A DNA stretch of 64,000 bases from Microdochium bolleyi. Lineage: Eukaryota > Ascomycota > Sordariomycetes > Xylariales > Microdochiaceae. Position 1 is the first letter of the stretch. The number at the start of each line of letters is the position of its first letter. A model generated the notes under the pieces. It searched no databases. It was given only the letters and a program-made list of their open reading frames with translations, and was not told where the DNA came from. A program made the translations under genes and the position numbers. This document shows, piece after piece, positions 30,743 through 42,400 of the stretch. The DNA lies in the NCBI GenBank assembly GCA_001566295.1, contig KQ964253.1, forward strand, positions 62,001-126,000, given 5' to 3'.

Positions 30743-31390
30743 ATGCCAAGCGCAGAGAGATGGAGCAGTGTGGGCTGGCTGGGCCAGGCTGTCGCAGGGC
30801 TCATGCTCACAGCCTTCAACATCACGATCGCTGTCACGACCTACACCAAGTTCATACCACTCCTCGCCAAGGCAAACATCAAGAACCAGGACGCCAACTC
30901 GACTGGAGACAAGCCTTCGTTCTCGGCCTCCCACTACTACGTGATCTACGCGTATTGCATCGCCTTCCTCCCTTGCCTGGTGGCCGCCTACGATCTCTGG
31001 GTGAGCACGGGGTGCGTGTACATCACAGCGAGGACTTGGACAGCGGGCAACTCCCAACGCGCGGTCGATAAGTTCTCCGGGGAGCAGAGCACCCTGGCCA
31101 GGACGCTGCGGTCTATTCGGCACATTGCGTGGGCCCATGCCGCTGAGGCTTCTGTGGTGCTTTTCTACGTGCTGTACCAGACGTACGCGGCGCTTGGGGA
31201 CGGCATCATCCGCCTTGCCGGCGAGGCGGAGCAGGAGTCGTGGCGGCTGGCGTACGGCGCGAGCCTCGGACTGAATGCGGCAAATCTCGTCTTCCTCGCC
31301 TCCACGGCGTGGTTCGTCAAGATCGCGCTGCACACCAACACGTCTGTGTGGGATATCATCCGTGGCGTCGAGCCATACGGTCAAGATTAG
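30743..31390 (+). CDS. Uncharacterised four-helix membrane protein
   Basis: A 215-residue protein from the ATG at 30743 (MPSAERW). Hydrophobic segments at about 12-32, 66-88, 130-148 and 172-193 suggest four membrane helices, with a N-x-S/T site (Asn52) in the first loop. It ends in a short hydrophilic tail (HTNTSVWDIIRGVEPYGQD). No family is recognised. The next gene in the same orientation encodes another four-helix protein with a similar layout but little sequence likeness. Confidence 0.6.
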   Translation: MPSAERWSSVGWLGQAVAGLMLTAFNITIAVTTYTKFIPLLAKANIKNQDANSTGDKPSFSASHYYVIYAYCIAFLPCLVAAYDLWVSTGCVYITARTWTAGNSQRAVDKFSGEQSTLARTLRSIRHIAWAHAAEASVVLFYVLYQTYAALGDGIIRLAGEAEQESWRLAYGASLGLNAANLVFLASTAWFVKIALHTNTSVWDIIRGVEPYGQD

Positions 31391-31777
31391 TAAGGTGTGT
31401 TCTAAGGTGTGTTCGCCTAGTCCAGCCAATGCACGCCAGGGACAATAAACACCCCGAACGAGGCATCGAGGTTCGTCATCTGTGAGTCAAGTCCGGCTGG
31501 ATCTGTCGGGACAATCATTCACACGGGGCGTTCGTAGCCTGCCCCAGGTGACAAGCCAATATTTGAACCAAACCACTCCATCCATCCATCATCCTCAACA
31601 TCTCCGTGCCAGAGACCGACAGACGCGCGCTCGTCAACAGACACACACCCTCAAGATCACGCACACGACTCGCTGGCCGCAAGCTCACAAGAGGCAGCAC
31701 CCCTACGAATACCACAAGCTGGGCGCGCTGTCTAGCGACCCTTCCGCCATCCAGACTTCCCATGTACCAGACCAGCA
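31391..31777. other. Intergenic between two membrane-protein genes
   Basis: 387 bp with the 3' region of one gene and the promoter of the next. A short ACACAC/CCATCC-rich leader precedes the ATG at 31778. No other feature is seen. Confidence 0.4.
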
Positions 31778-32695
31778 ATGAGCCATCCAGCATTTTCACA
31801 GGCGACTCACCGCCACGCCCAGATCTGGGCCGTCCTCGCGGCGTCGGTCTGCCTCTCCTTCGCGGGCTTCGCGCTGTACGGGATGCACTTTGTCATTCAG
31901 GAACTTGACGTCCCACTGAGCACGATGATCGAGGCCGGCAGCGGCAGCAACAACAGCAGTGGGGAAGGATGGGGTGCTGCCGCCACCACCACCATGAACG
32001 GATATCACGACATCACCTTCGCCGGTCTTCTCGCCCTGCGTTTTCTCGCCCTGTGCAATGGGCTCAGCGCCGTGCTCACCTCGGCTTCGGTCGCACTCCT
32101 GCCTCTCCGTAAGAAAACAAACCCAGACACGGTCACCAACGCAGCCGCAACTACAGGCGACAACGACAACGATGACCACAGCACGCGGGCGACCGTCGCG
32201 TTCCCCACCAACACCGATCCCGGCAACGAACGGCAGCAGCACTCCACCACCACTCCGCGCAGAAGCAACCGGTCGCCGCACGTTTCCCTCCTGGCCCTTG
32301 CTGTGCTCACGTTCCTGCTGTCGGCCTTGTACATTATCGCATCGGTCCTATACCTCCTGAACAACCCGGCCATGCAGCAGCCCTGGTTATCGCTGCCTCG
32401 CTATTTCCGCCGCCGCCCGGGGCAGGAAGGTACGGCGACAACGACCTGGTGCAGCGACGCAGACAACAGCGGTAGCAGCAGCCGCGAGGGGCAGGCTTTC
32501 CTGCGGAACCTGCAGCTGGCCACGGGGTTCTGGTTCCGCGGCGACGTCGCGGCGGCGTGCATCGGGATCATCAGTGCTGGGGTGGTTGTGCGGTCGGAGG
32601 TGCTGAGACGACTGGATGCTGGCGGGGGGCGGGGGGCGGGGGGCGGGTGGCTGACGAGCAGCAGCAGCAGCGGCAGCAGAAGGGAGAGATGGTAG
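31778..32695 (+). CDS. Uncharacterised four-helix membrane protein
   Basis: 305 residues with four hydrophobic segments (about 15-40, 80-110, 167-192 and 250-272). Long polar loops rich in N, S, T, G and D separate them, with possible N-glycosylation sites in the first. The C-terminus is a Gly- and Ser-rich tail (GGGRGAGGGW, then a run of serines). The layout (one helix, short loop, second helix followed by basic residues, long loop, two more helices) parallels the gene upstream, which suggests an old tandem pair, though sequence does not prove it. The role is unknown. The GGC/AGC-rich tail may vary in length. Confidence 0.55.
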   Translation: MSHPAFSQATHRHAQIWAVLAASVCLSFAGFALYGMHFVIQELDVPLSTMIEAGSGSNNSSGEGWGAAATTTMNGYHDITFAGLLALRFLALCNGLSAVLTSASVALLPLRKKTNPDTVTNAAATTGDNDNDDHSTRATVAFPTNTDPGNERQQHSTTTPRRSNRSPHVSLLALAVLTFLLSALYIIASVLYLLNNPAMQQPWLSLPRYFRRRPGQEGTATTTWCSDADNSGSSSREGQAFLRNLQLATGFWFRGDVAAACIGIISAGVVVRSEVLRRLDAGGGRGAGGGWLTSSSSSGSRRERW

Positions 32696-32985
32696 CGGCA
32701 CCAGCAATGGAGGGAGATGTGCAGACGCCTGCAGAAAATCGCGCCAGCCAAACCAGTTGAAGCCTCGGGTTCCACCAGAGTGCTGCGAAGTGAGAGAAGC
32801 ACGTCAAGAACAACGACTACGTAATGTCACCCACGACTTATTGTCATCAAGCACTGGTAACTTTCCAAAGAATTCATAAGCACCTGATGCCCAGTCTAGA
32901 CTAGAGTATCTACAGCGCAAGCCGAATATCCAAAAGGATTCTCTTCTATGCCCATGCCTCGGTCACTCAGGAACATAGTCGGTCC
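32696..32985. other. Short convergent intergenic spacer
   Basis: 290 bp between the stop of the membrane protein gene and the stop of the N-acetyltransferase gene. The two genes converge. Only untranslated regions are expected. Confidence 0.4.
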
Positions 32986-34197
32986 TCACAGCCCACCCAG
33001 TGCCCCCGCCGTGTCCTTGATCCCCAGCACGTCCTCCTCGTCGAGCACGATGCCAAAGTATTTTTTCAGAATGTCCAGCCTGTCGAGGTCGCTCTCGATC
33101 TTGCGCTCGAGCACGGTCCTCCCGCCGCGGCGCCACTTGAACACGTCGCCCCAGAGGATCAGCGCGCCGTCGATCTCGCTGCTACTGTCCTGGAGTGCGG
33201 CGGTCCTGCACCGGCCGGGGAAGTCGGCGTGCTCTTTTTCCGTCGTGAACCGCACGCACAGCAGCGTGTAGGTGAAGAAGCTCTTGCGGCTGGTCCCGGG
33301 CTGCATGTTGCACACGGCGATGTCCTCGGGCAGGAACTCGCTGTCGAGGAACATGTACTGTGTGATCCACTTGCTGTCATCGTCGTCGTCGTCGTCGTCG
33401 TCGGCCCCATCGTACTTGACCTGGTACACCCAGCCCAGATTCCACCCTCTCGCGCGGCTCAGCCCCTGCGCGACAGGCTCCCGCTTGAGCCGCATCTTGG
33501 CGGGGGCGATGTGGTCCCGCGGCGCGCCGACGCCTTCGCCCTCCCCTCCACCTTGGCCTTTGTCCCCACCGGCAGAAGCAGACGAGACCTCGAGCTTCAG
33601 CGGCCGCACGCCGACGTTGGGCCCGTTGCCGACGTCGACGAGATACCGGTCCCCACCGACCGTGACGATGCACACGCAGTGGCTCAGCCCCAGGTATTTG
33701 CCCTTGGGCGGGCTCCAGACGCGGGCGCCCGCCATGTACACGTCGAACCCGATGCTCAGCAGCACCGTGAAGAAGAACGAGTTGACCTCCATGCAGTACC
33801 CGCCCTGGCCGCCGCCTACACCTACCTCGCTTCCGTCGTGATCGTCGTGGTCGTCCTTCTGTCCCCGGACCGGCGCCGACGCCCCCACGATCTTCTTGTA
33901 CATCCGCACGGGGCTCGGGTCGATGACCTTGTGCCACGAGTAGTGCAGCGTCAGGTTCTCAAACGGCACCCGCACGAGCTGGTGCTTCATCAGCAGCGTC
34001 AGGTACGCCAGGTCCTCCTCCTCGGGGCTGCTCCGAGTCCCAGGACCACTCGCAGCACTCGCACCCGCGTCCCCTGGGGACAGGGTGTACCGCCGCGCCG
34101 AGTGCGGCAGGGAGACGAGGTCAAAGTACGCCTCGAGCTGGGCCCGGGTGTAGGTCGGCCGGCCCGCCAGCTCGGCGGGGGAGGGTCGGCTGGCCAT
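32986..34197 (-). CDS. Arylamine N-acetyltransferase (NAT)
   Basis: A 403-residue cytosolic enzyme that moves an acyl group from CoA (acetyl-, or malonyl- in some fungal forms) to arylamines. The triad is visible: Cys135 in GGYCMEVNSFF, His173 in LSHCVCIV and Asp188 in RYLVDVGNG. The N-terminal helical part (QLEAYFDLVSLP...; VRVPFENLTLHY) is standard. In Fusarium a relative (FDB2) detoxifies plant benzoxazolinone, so a xenobiotic role is plausible but not shown here. Length exceeds typical NATs (about 280-340) because of three low-complexity insertions: DDHDDHDGSEVGVGGG before the active cysteine, a Gly/Glu-rich loop at about 205-227, and a run of nine aspartates at about 266-274 encoded by a GAC repeat. 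It is intron-free. Confidence 0.92.
   Translation of the reverse strand: MASRPSPAELAGRPTYTRAQLEAYFDLVSLPHSARRYTLSPGDAGASAASGPGTRSSPEEEDLAYLTLLMKHQLVRVPFENLTLHYSWHKVIDPSPVRMYKKIVGASAPVRGQKDDHDDHDGSEVGVGGGQGGYCMEVNSFFFTVLLSIGFDVYMAGARVWSPPKGKYLGLSHCVCIVTVGGDRYLVDVGNGPNVGVRPLKLEVSSASAGGDKGQGGGEGEGVGAPRDHIAPAKMRLKREPVAQGLSRARGWNLGWVYQVKYDGADDDDDDDDDSKWITQYMFLDSEFLPEDIAVCNMQPGTSRKSFFTYTLLCVRFTTEKEHADFPGRCRTAALQDSSSEIDGALILWGDVFKWRRGGRTVLERKIESDLDRLDILKKYFGIVLDEEDVLGIKDTAGALGGL
33378..33403 (-). repeat. (GAC)n tract coding a poly-aspartate loop in NAT
   Basis: Nearly pure GAC codons on the minus strand encode nine consecutive Asp within a surface loop of the acetyltransferase. This tract may change length between strains. 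Confidence 0.85.
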
Positions 34198-34859
34198 GGT
34201 TGTGGCCCCTTGTTGTGCAAGTGATGGCGTGTGTGCTTGCGGGGGAGAAATGGGGTGTGGTTTGCTCCGGAAACAGGTGGAAGGCTAGTGGTGGGAGGTC
34301 TTGTAGATGCCTCTGCTGCTGCTGCCGCTTTTCGTGAGAGCTGTGGGTGTGTGTGTGGAGGGCTGGAGCTCCGCGGGCAAGGCGCAAAGCTTCTGGCAAT
34401 GGCGAAGAATAAAAGAAGATGTTCAATCCTCTAATCTGAACAGATCGATCTCAGACAAGCGCAGAAGCGAGGTTTGTAAGCAACACGAAACCATTGTGGC
34501 AAGGAGGATGTTTTGAGTGGTCGTGGCCAGGACGGAAGAACTCGAGAAAGACGTGTGGGCCGGCCCGCGGCTTCGGCTCTCCGGGTCGGCCTCCGACGCC
34601 TGTTGTCGGATTAGAGTTGTGGAGACCCCGGCCGGGGTTCCAGGTGCTCGGGCCGTGCATGACGTGCACACGCCAGTTGCCCTGCAATTGTGACGGATCT
34701 ATCCACGATGGCTGAACCACGAAAGGAATCCTAAAATCAATGGAGTGATAAAATGTCCAGTAGGCGGAGGTTATATATACATATCTAAGTCCAGGTGTGT
34801 GCAGCAAGACTCCCCATAACGCCGTGCCATGCATATATGTACCAGCTCCTCCTCCCCCT
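34198..34859. other. Intergenic, NAT promoter and VPS41 3' side
   Basis: 660 bp. NAT and VPS41 are both transcribed leftwards, so this holds the NAT promoter and the VPS41 3' end. A TTATATATAC run at 34771-34780 lies downstream of VPS41 and could serve as a polyadenylation efficiency element. Confidence 0.4.
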
Positions 34860-37800
34860 TCAAGCACCCTGCGCAGCCGCCAGCTTGCCTTCGCACACTG
34901 GACACCCCCTCTCGATCCGGTCTCGCAGCAGTCTCGTCCTCGTCACCTTGCTGCCGATGAATCTCCCGCCCCTCGACCGGTCCTCCTCGCCGCTGCTCCC
35001 AACCATGCCCGGATCCATAGGCTCGCCGGGATGCAACTCCTCCAGCAGGTGCGTGACGTGGAAAACATGCCCGCATGCAAAGCCTACAAGCGTTTCGCTC
35101 TCCCACTCGGTGAAAGCGACCTTGCAGCTCGCGCACTCGCCACGAGTGTCCTCTTCGGCGTTGGGCCCTGCCACCTCCCGTGCTTCAAACTTAATACCCT
35201 TCCGCTGGCCGTTGCGCAGCTGGGTCTGGGCCACTGCAACCTCAGAGCGCAACACGCGCGCCACGCCGGAAGAGATGCTGTGCTGGATCTCGTGCTCCTT
35301 CATGATGTGCTTCAGGCCTTCTCTCAGGCCCGGAATCTCGAGCCCCTCGGGGATCCGACGCACGAGTCTGATGGGATTGATGGCCGTCCCCACCTCCTCC
35401 AGCAAGCCCCGAATGAACCTCGGCTTATCCATGCTGTATTCGAGCAGGTCCTCCCACAAGTCGGGGTCATCTTGTTCCTTGGCAAAGCTGATGGCTTGCG
35501 ACACATCACCCAGGCGGTCGATGATGAGGTACAGCGCACGCTTGACCTGACCCGTCTTGGAGTAGAGATACACCAGCTCGGGGATGTAGTTGGCGTTCTC
35601 GCACTCCTGCACTGCGCTCTCGAATTTGTATGACGTCGAGACTCGCAAGAAGTCCATGAGAAGATCTCGATCCTTGAACAACACGAATACTCGCACCACA
35701 AGATCCGCAAAGTCGTCGACGAGGGACATGGATTCGTCCAGTGGCTGCTCACGATGCTGTTGCCACAGACCCCGGAAGTAAAAGTACAGGTAGGCGTTAA
35801 GCTGCTTCTGCTCCAGCTGGCGCACAACAACAACTGGAGGGATCAGCCCGCGCTGCGCCTCGTCAACCAGCAGCGTGATGGCTTCGGAAGTCGCTTCGTC
35901 GAGGTCAGTAACAGACATTCGACTGAGCTTGCCGTCTGGCACTCGCAGGCCAATAAAGCTGGCCACATCGTCCGTGACAGAATCAGCCAGATGATAGTCG
36001 CGAATCAGCCGCATCGACGAGTCGGCATCGTGCAGCCTGATGTAGCATTTGAGGGCCTTTTTGTAGCGTGCGGCGGCCTCGTGCAGCTTGGCCAGGCTCT
36101 CCATCACGATCCGCCAGTCGCGACCCTTCTCGCCGCCCTCGACGCTATCTTCTCGGACATCGCGATATTGCAGCTGGTTCTCAAGCGCGGTCGTGACCTC
36201 GCCTATATCGAAGAGGCGGAAATCCCACCGGTCCAGCAGCTCCTTCAGGCGAAGCCGATCTTGCTGGACATAGTGGCCAAGCACGACCTCGTATACAGTC
36301 CCCGGGATCGGAGGATGTGTGGGCTCCGAGGGCATGTAGAGGACGATCTCGTCGAACCTCTTCGCGCCCGCAAATGTGTAGATCCACCTCTCCCACTGAC
36401 TGGGAGTGTCGACAACTTTGGACACGATCTCTGCAGCGCGCGACCACTCCTTCTCGCTGACGAGGTCCTGAACCCAGAGATCGCCGATCCTGCGCTTCTC
36501 CTTTTGAGCAGCGGCTGTGTGCTTCGCATCCTGCGTGTCCGCTACTGTCGAAGCATCATCGAATGAGTCGTCCGTAGGTAAGCGACCTCGATCGGGCGAC
36601 GAGGTTGGGATCAGTTCGGCAAGGTTTTCCGGAGGAGATGCCATGATCTCCGGGTGTTCATCCAGCAGCTCCCAGGCCTCCTGCCATTGGTGATGCTCCA
36701 GCAGCCACCCGAGATGATCGCCAAGGTCACGCTTCGTCGCGAGAATGCAATCATAAGGGCTGTGAATGAAGATCTTGGCGCCAGGCTTGGCCAAGCTCGG
36801 ATGTACCGCCTGCGTTGGAGGACGTCCTCCACGAATGCTACCAGCGACGCTGGGAACCTTGGTAGCAGACGAGGCGTCGTTACTGTCCTTGCTCCTGACA
36901 CTGGCGCCCGAGCTGAACAGCGCTCGCGGATTAATGGCTGCGCTGAGCATATCTGTACCGAATCCTGTCATGGCCTCCAGCATGCCACGAGACGCCACTA
37001 CCGACGCAGCCTTGTTGGCAGGTAAGACGCCCAGGTGATAGTCATTTGAGGACAAGCGCTCCAGCCGGCTCACGGTCAGACTGTCCTTATCCACTTCTGC
37101 CTGCGATGTCAGGTCGATCAGACGCAGCTCCGGCGGCAGCGCATTCTGACGATGTCGAATCCCTCCACTCGGCTCGCTCCTGTTGGAGGCTGTCGAGTCT
37201 GTCGATTTGTGCCCCTTGGCCACGGTCTTGGCCTCTGCATCGTCTGCTTTGCAGTACGCGAGAACCAGCAGGAGGTTCTGTGTGTACAGGGATATACCAG
37301 AGATGATGCAGTCCATTCGTAATCTGTGATGTCGTTAGTGAGAAATGCCATGGCTTTGGTTCTGGATCACTTACAGCTTCACAATCTCGGCGCGGCCGGC
37401 TGATCTCTCGCCAGCATGCTTGCCGACTCCAGGCCCGCCAGGGTGGACGTGGATAATCCAGATAGTCCCGCCCCAACCTACCAGCAACCTCTCGATCTGC
37501 TTATCGCCCTTCAGAGCCTGTGATTTGAGACTCGTGGCAGCGGCTGAAGTGGCACTGACACCGGCACCTGGCGCCTCGCTATCATCATCGGGCGCGACAG
37601 ACTGCTCGTCGATCCACTCGGCGCGACCCTTCCAGGAGCCAGCCATCTCATCCCATTCTTCCGTCTGAGGCCTGTCGATGTGTCCGATCCGCTTCCACGC
37701 GTCCTCTGCATCGGCGCTATCAAGGTGCAGTTTCGAGCGCATGATCTTGATGCCATGCTCGTTGATCCAGGCGACATATTTGCCCGTCAATGACCACTTG

Positions 37801-38824
37801 ATTGTGCTGATTATGCCTTCGCCAGAGTGTAGCACCGTGTCCTTCCCTGACGCACCACCAAGGCCCACGCTCCCAAGCCAGCCGGAGGCCGCGGCAACGG
37901 CGCCACCAGATGTCGTGGACGAACTTCTGCCCTGCGGAGCGCCCACAGTCAGGACAAGAGTTCCTGCCGTTCCTCCAGAGAGGTACGTCTTGTCGTTTTT
38001 GTAGTCTGGTGACAGCGCAACTGACTGAATTGGCCTGGCGAAGTTCCGTAACGATACGTCCTTGAGGTCGACGAGATTCTGAACGCAGACATTGCCGTCC
38101 ATGGATGATGTTGCGATGTAGATCTGGTTCCACGGCACGTTTGGCACCTGCGGTGGTTCGCGACCTCTTGCATGGCGTGACGGAGATGCATGCGACTGTC
38201 TCCCACCAGCTCCAGGTTTGTCGAGAGATTCCGAGACCACCTGCGTCAGAGCATCTGGCTTCAAGGTTGATGGTAGAGCTGGTGGGGGGTGCGGAGAGAT
38301 CGAGAGACTGGTGACCGAGGCCGAGTGCGCATGGTAGACACGCAATGTGTGGAAGGTCGGCAGTTGAACAACATGCTGAAGGGTGGACATTAGCGGTCTG
38401 CGGCCGACCATGAAGACTTCACAGTGCTTACAATGTTGCCGTCATGGCTACCAGCAATCATCTTGTCGCCGGCGACGAGGAACGAGCTTGTGGCGTCACC
38501 GTTTCTGTAAACGGCGCTGAGGTGCTGGGTCAGCCGGGCGTACTTGAGCTTGGGCTCATCATCCTCGTCCTCCTCGTCCTCTTCGTCGTCGTCCTCTCCC
38601 TCTTCAATGTCGTCGCCTTCCTCTTCTTCGGCGTCATCGTCGTCGCTATCACTGTCGCTGTCGCTATTGTCATCTTCGAAGGCGCCGTCGCCCTCTACCT
38701 CCTCGGCTGGCGGTGGAGCAGGCGCATCTTGTTGGGTCTCGGACTGGGCGCCGGCAGACACTTTCGCATCGGAAGTGCCATGCTGCAGATTCGAGCTGCC
38801 CTCTGGGGCATCGGAGTCTGTCAT
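34860..38824 (-). CDS. VPS41: VPS41, HOPS complex subunit (vacuolar fusion)
   Basis: Vps41 is the effector-binding subunit of HOPS, which tethers late endosomes and AP-3 vesicles to the vacuole through Rab7/Ypt7. Three exons, 38824-38432, 38375-37375 and 37323-34860, with introns of 56 nt (38376-38431) and 51 nt (37324-37374), give 1285 residues. A strongly acidic stretch (residues about 45-95, mostly D, E, S) precedes the beta-propeller (about 95-500: LTQHLSAVYRNGDATSSFLVAGDKMIAGSHDGNI; IATSSMDGNVCVQNL). The clathrin-like helical region follows, with YLYSKTGQVKRALYLIIDRLGDV typical of the CHCR repeat. The C-terminus is a RING-H2-like domain (about 1190-1280: C-x2-C, CGHVFHVTHLL, CPVC). The second intron splits a Leu codon, which confirms phase. 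Transcription diverges from APC1. Confidence 0.93.
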
Positions 38825-39422
38825 GATAGGCACTGCAAGGCAGCGAGCATCGCGGCGACGGAAGCACGAGGTTCGTGGGTCGCACTGGGGAAGGTGTTGG
38901 GCGGTGGGGGTCAGAGTCTGTAGAGTGCCGTTGCACACTGGCAGGCAAGGGTGGTTGTTGGGGAAGTCGAGGTCACGATGCCGAGGACGCGGAGGAGCTA
39001 GCCGGGGCTGGGGTCCCCTTGGGCTCGATGAAGCTCAGAGCAGCGCTCAAGCTCCGGGGAGCTCTCCTCGTGGAGTGACGTAGAGAGCTCTCACCCACTC
39101 CCGGGGCTCTCCCGGGTAGGTCAGGCACCAGCGGCCCCACTCACACCGTCTGGCTGTGGGCTGGCTTTGAAGCATCCATTGCGCCCCACCATGGCGATGC
39201 GGCAGGCGCGTCCGTTTGGTGAGCTCTGGTCGCGTACCAGCGAGGACCTGCTCGAGGAATCTCGGTCGGGAGTGCAAGACCATACTGTAGAGACCCAATA
39301 GACAGCCCGCGTCCCCATCACACCGATCACAGACTGGGCGATTTCGTGTGCGTGTGTATGTCTTCCGCCAGGACATCTCACCTCCCCCGCCATCAACATC
39401 CCATGGCGATGCATCCACAGCC
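38825..39422. promoter_or_regulatory. Shared divergent promoter region of VPS41 and APC1
   Basis: 598 bp between the two start codons, reading away from each other. Both promoters must lie here. No element is assigned with confidence. Confidence 0.45.
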
Positions 39423-42400
39423 ATGGCTTCGGTGACGTCTCTAGGCCTCCATCATCCCACGGCTCTGGCCTATGCCGTCGCCGAGCAGCTTCTGCCCGAG
39501 CACCCATCGTCCGCCGACTACACCTGGGAGATCACCGTAGACCACATTGCCGGCCTCGAAGATGAGCTCCTCGTCACCAAGGACACCGTCGTGTGGTCCC
39601 GCGGCTGTGTCTTCCGCAAGAGCTTTGGCTTCAAGCTCGAGAAGGAGCCCATCACACAGGCTCTCCTCGCCAACTTCCCAGACGGCGAAACCTCAGACGG
39701 CCAGCAGCGTCTGGCTCGAGCCCTGGTCGTCTTCCTCAGCACCCAGGCACACATTTATTTCCTTAGCGGGACTAGCCATGTCGTTCACATGCCCTTCGAG
39801 GTCGAATCGGCCTGTGCGGCACCGCTTGGGATCATTGTCCAGAGGAAGCACCGCGTGGACAGCCCCGTCGCCTCCAGCCTCAAGTTCCCAAAAGTCCCGC
39901 CAAACTCCTTCATCACCAATCCGGTGTCACCCAACTCTGTCCGGTCTTCACAGCCCATCGCATTCTCCACAGAGAGCCTTGGCAAGCCGAAAGCCCTGCC
40001 TCTACGTCTCCAGCAGGACCTCCAAGACATCTGGGACAGTCCGCCCGAAAAGACGGACTCGCACTGGCCGAGGTTAGTCGTCCTATCAGATCCATTGCTG
40101 GAACTCGGTCTGGTGGTCACGCAGCAGGAGAAGACAGCAGCTGCGAAACAGTCTCGGCGAAGTTCTGGTCGCACTCCGAACTTCCTAGACCCTGCAGAGG
40201 AGATCCTGCACATCGAACAGATCCAAAAGCCCGGCAGTGCGACTCAGACAGCATCGTCCCAGGTCATCATCGCGGTCACTGCCAATCGCGAGACGAGCAC
40301 CTACACTGTATGGCGATACACGCGACTGCGGGCGTCTGATCCCTTCACAGGCTCCGCGAAGACGTCTCGGAGGAAATCAGACCGCCGCCGCAGTTCCATG
40401 CAGCCTGGTTTGCCCAGTGGCGCTACCACGCCTGTGCCCGCGACATACAAAGACACGTTCGTGCAAGCTCCGCTGCCTGGCAAGCGGTCTCGAAAGAGTG
40501 AAAAGGTCGAGAGAGCGGACCGGGCACTGGAAACACTCGAGTCATCGTTGGGCATCGAGAAGGAAGGCGTCACCAGGCGTACGTCGCGGAGAGTCAGTTC
40601 CATGCTAGCACGGGCAGATCTCTCTGCCTCCCATGATCGGGCTGGCTTCGTCGAGCAGCCGCAGGCTTCGAACCCTGCGGCCAGGCGAGACACGTCCCAC
40701 GGGAGCCAGCGGAACCGCACCAGTGGCGTGAGCTTCAACACGAGCACGTCGTATGCACCAGCCACTCATGGTGGGTTTCTCGATGCTCCGGTTGACAACC
40801 TGCTCGATGAACTCCGTGCCGGCGGTGATTTCGAAGGTTTCCACAGCATGGGTCTCGACGATCATGAACTTGATGGCCTCTCGCAGGAGGTACTGTTCGT
40901 CAAAATCCACAGCTTCCCGATCGACAACTCGAACGTTCGATACTCCCTCTCCAAGCAGCCAGCCCGAACACAGTGCAAAGTCTTCCTCCTGCCTAGCCCC
41001 GAGTCGCTGGTGGACGAGAGAGGCCGGTGGCAGCTGCTTGTGGGGATCCAGGACCCCATGGAGAAGAGGTTGCAACTCTTGACACTACATATGCAATCTA
41101 CTGGTGCTGCCCAGATGCCGCAGAACGACAGTGGCAGCACCACAATCTCTTTCGGTCAGCTGAGGAAAGCCCAAAACGTAATCGACTCCTGCAAGATCAC
41201 CGATGGAGACATATCAACAATCCTTGTGCTTTCTCAAGGTGATGGCGGTCGAAGAGAGCTCAGCCTTCAGGCTCCGTGGAGCAGACTCACGTCTGTCTCC
41301 TTACCTCGCAAACTTGCCCTGGCTGACTTGCGCGGCCTCGACTACGGTGGCAGTCACGTCGGGCATGAGGTCGGGAGTAGACGCGCAATAACTCCTGTCA
41401 TCGGAGAAATGGGAATGCTTTGTTATCCGCGACTGAAGGGTCGAGTTGACGTGCGCGACGTGAATACGCAACAACTTCACCAGATCCAGATACAACTCCG
41501 CCCATCCTCGATGCAGGTCGACAAGCTCTTGACCACCCTGTCACATGCGACTCGGTCCCCAATGGGCGACAACGTGCTTGCTGCATGGTGGGAAATCCTG
41601 GACTGGGTCCGAACCCAGGATGGCGAGCGCGTAGACCTGGAGTGGTCGGCATTTGTTGTGCTTGTCTTTGTGCTGTACCTTGCGCCAGGCTATCAGAGAG
41701 CCGCGCAGGCTATTGACACAATGTCACCAAGGAGACGATCCAGAGGTTTCCTTCGTTCAAGCAGCGGAGCACAGGTTGACCTGAACGATTGGTATATGAT
41801 GAACACAATCGAAACTCCGAGCGTGACATCACAGCCTGTGTGGGCAAGCACTGCGGCCTGGCAGTGGATAGTGGACGAAGACGCTGAGCCCCAGGCAATG
41901 TTCCGCCCCCCACCTACCAGTGACACTGGTCTAGGTTTCCCTACACAAGAACTGCAGCTCGCTCTCGTGTTTATCGACACTGAGCGAGGTGCTGCGGCAT
42001 GTGGCCCTGAGGGATATCTGCCAACTTCGTGCGGCACTGATGAAGCAAGTCAGCAGAGACTCGCCCATGACGCCTTTATGGCCCTCCACCTCCACATTGA
42101 AGAGCAGAAGGTAAACTTGGCGCGACCTTTTGATACGGTCCATGCAGCAGATGGGCTCAAGGCAACCCTTCTCGTCCTGGCACGGTGGATGCGATGGGAT
42201 CAGTGGGTCTTATCCTACGAACTCGAGCTTCCGTTGGAGTTGGCCGAGCGCCAGCATGACTTACCGGCCCTGACCACGTCGGTGCAGCCAGCAGCGCCCG
42301 TCCACTGGAGTGTATTCGAGTGGATCACCGCGAACCTCGTCCAGCATAGCGATGCGAAGTACTTGCTCCCTGCCGTCGCCAGTCGACTGCCGCAGGCTGT

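Noticed and set aside
30743..34197. Possible detoxification or metabolite cluster (thioesterase, two membrane proteins, NAT)
   Set aside because: Genes are on mixed strands, no backbone enzyme or regulator sits among them, and the membrane proteins have no known transport motif.
33229..34224. 331-codon open frame antisense to the N-acetyltransferase
   Set aside because: Shadow of a GC-rich coding region. The NAT triad and full-length homology are on the minus strand.
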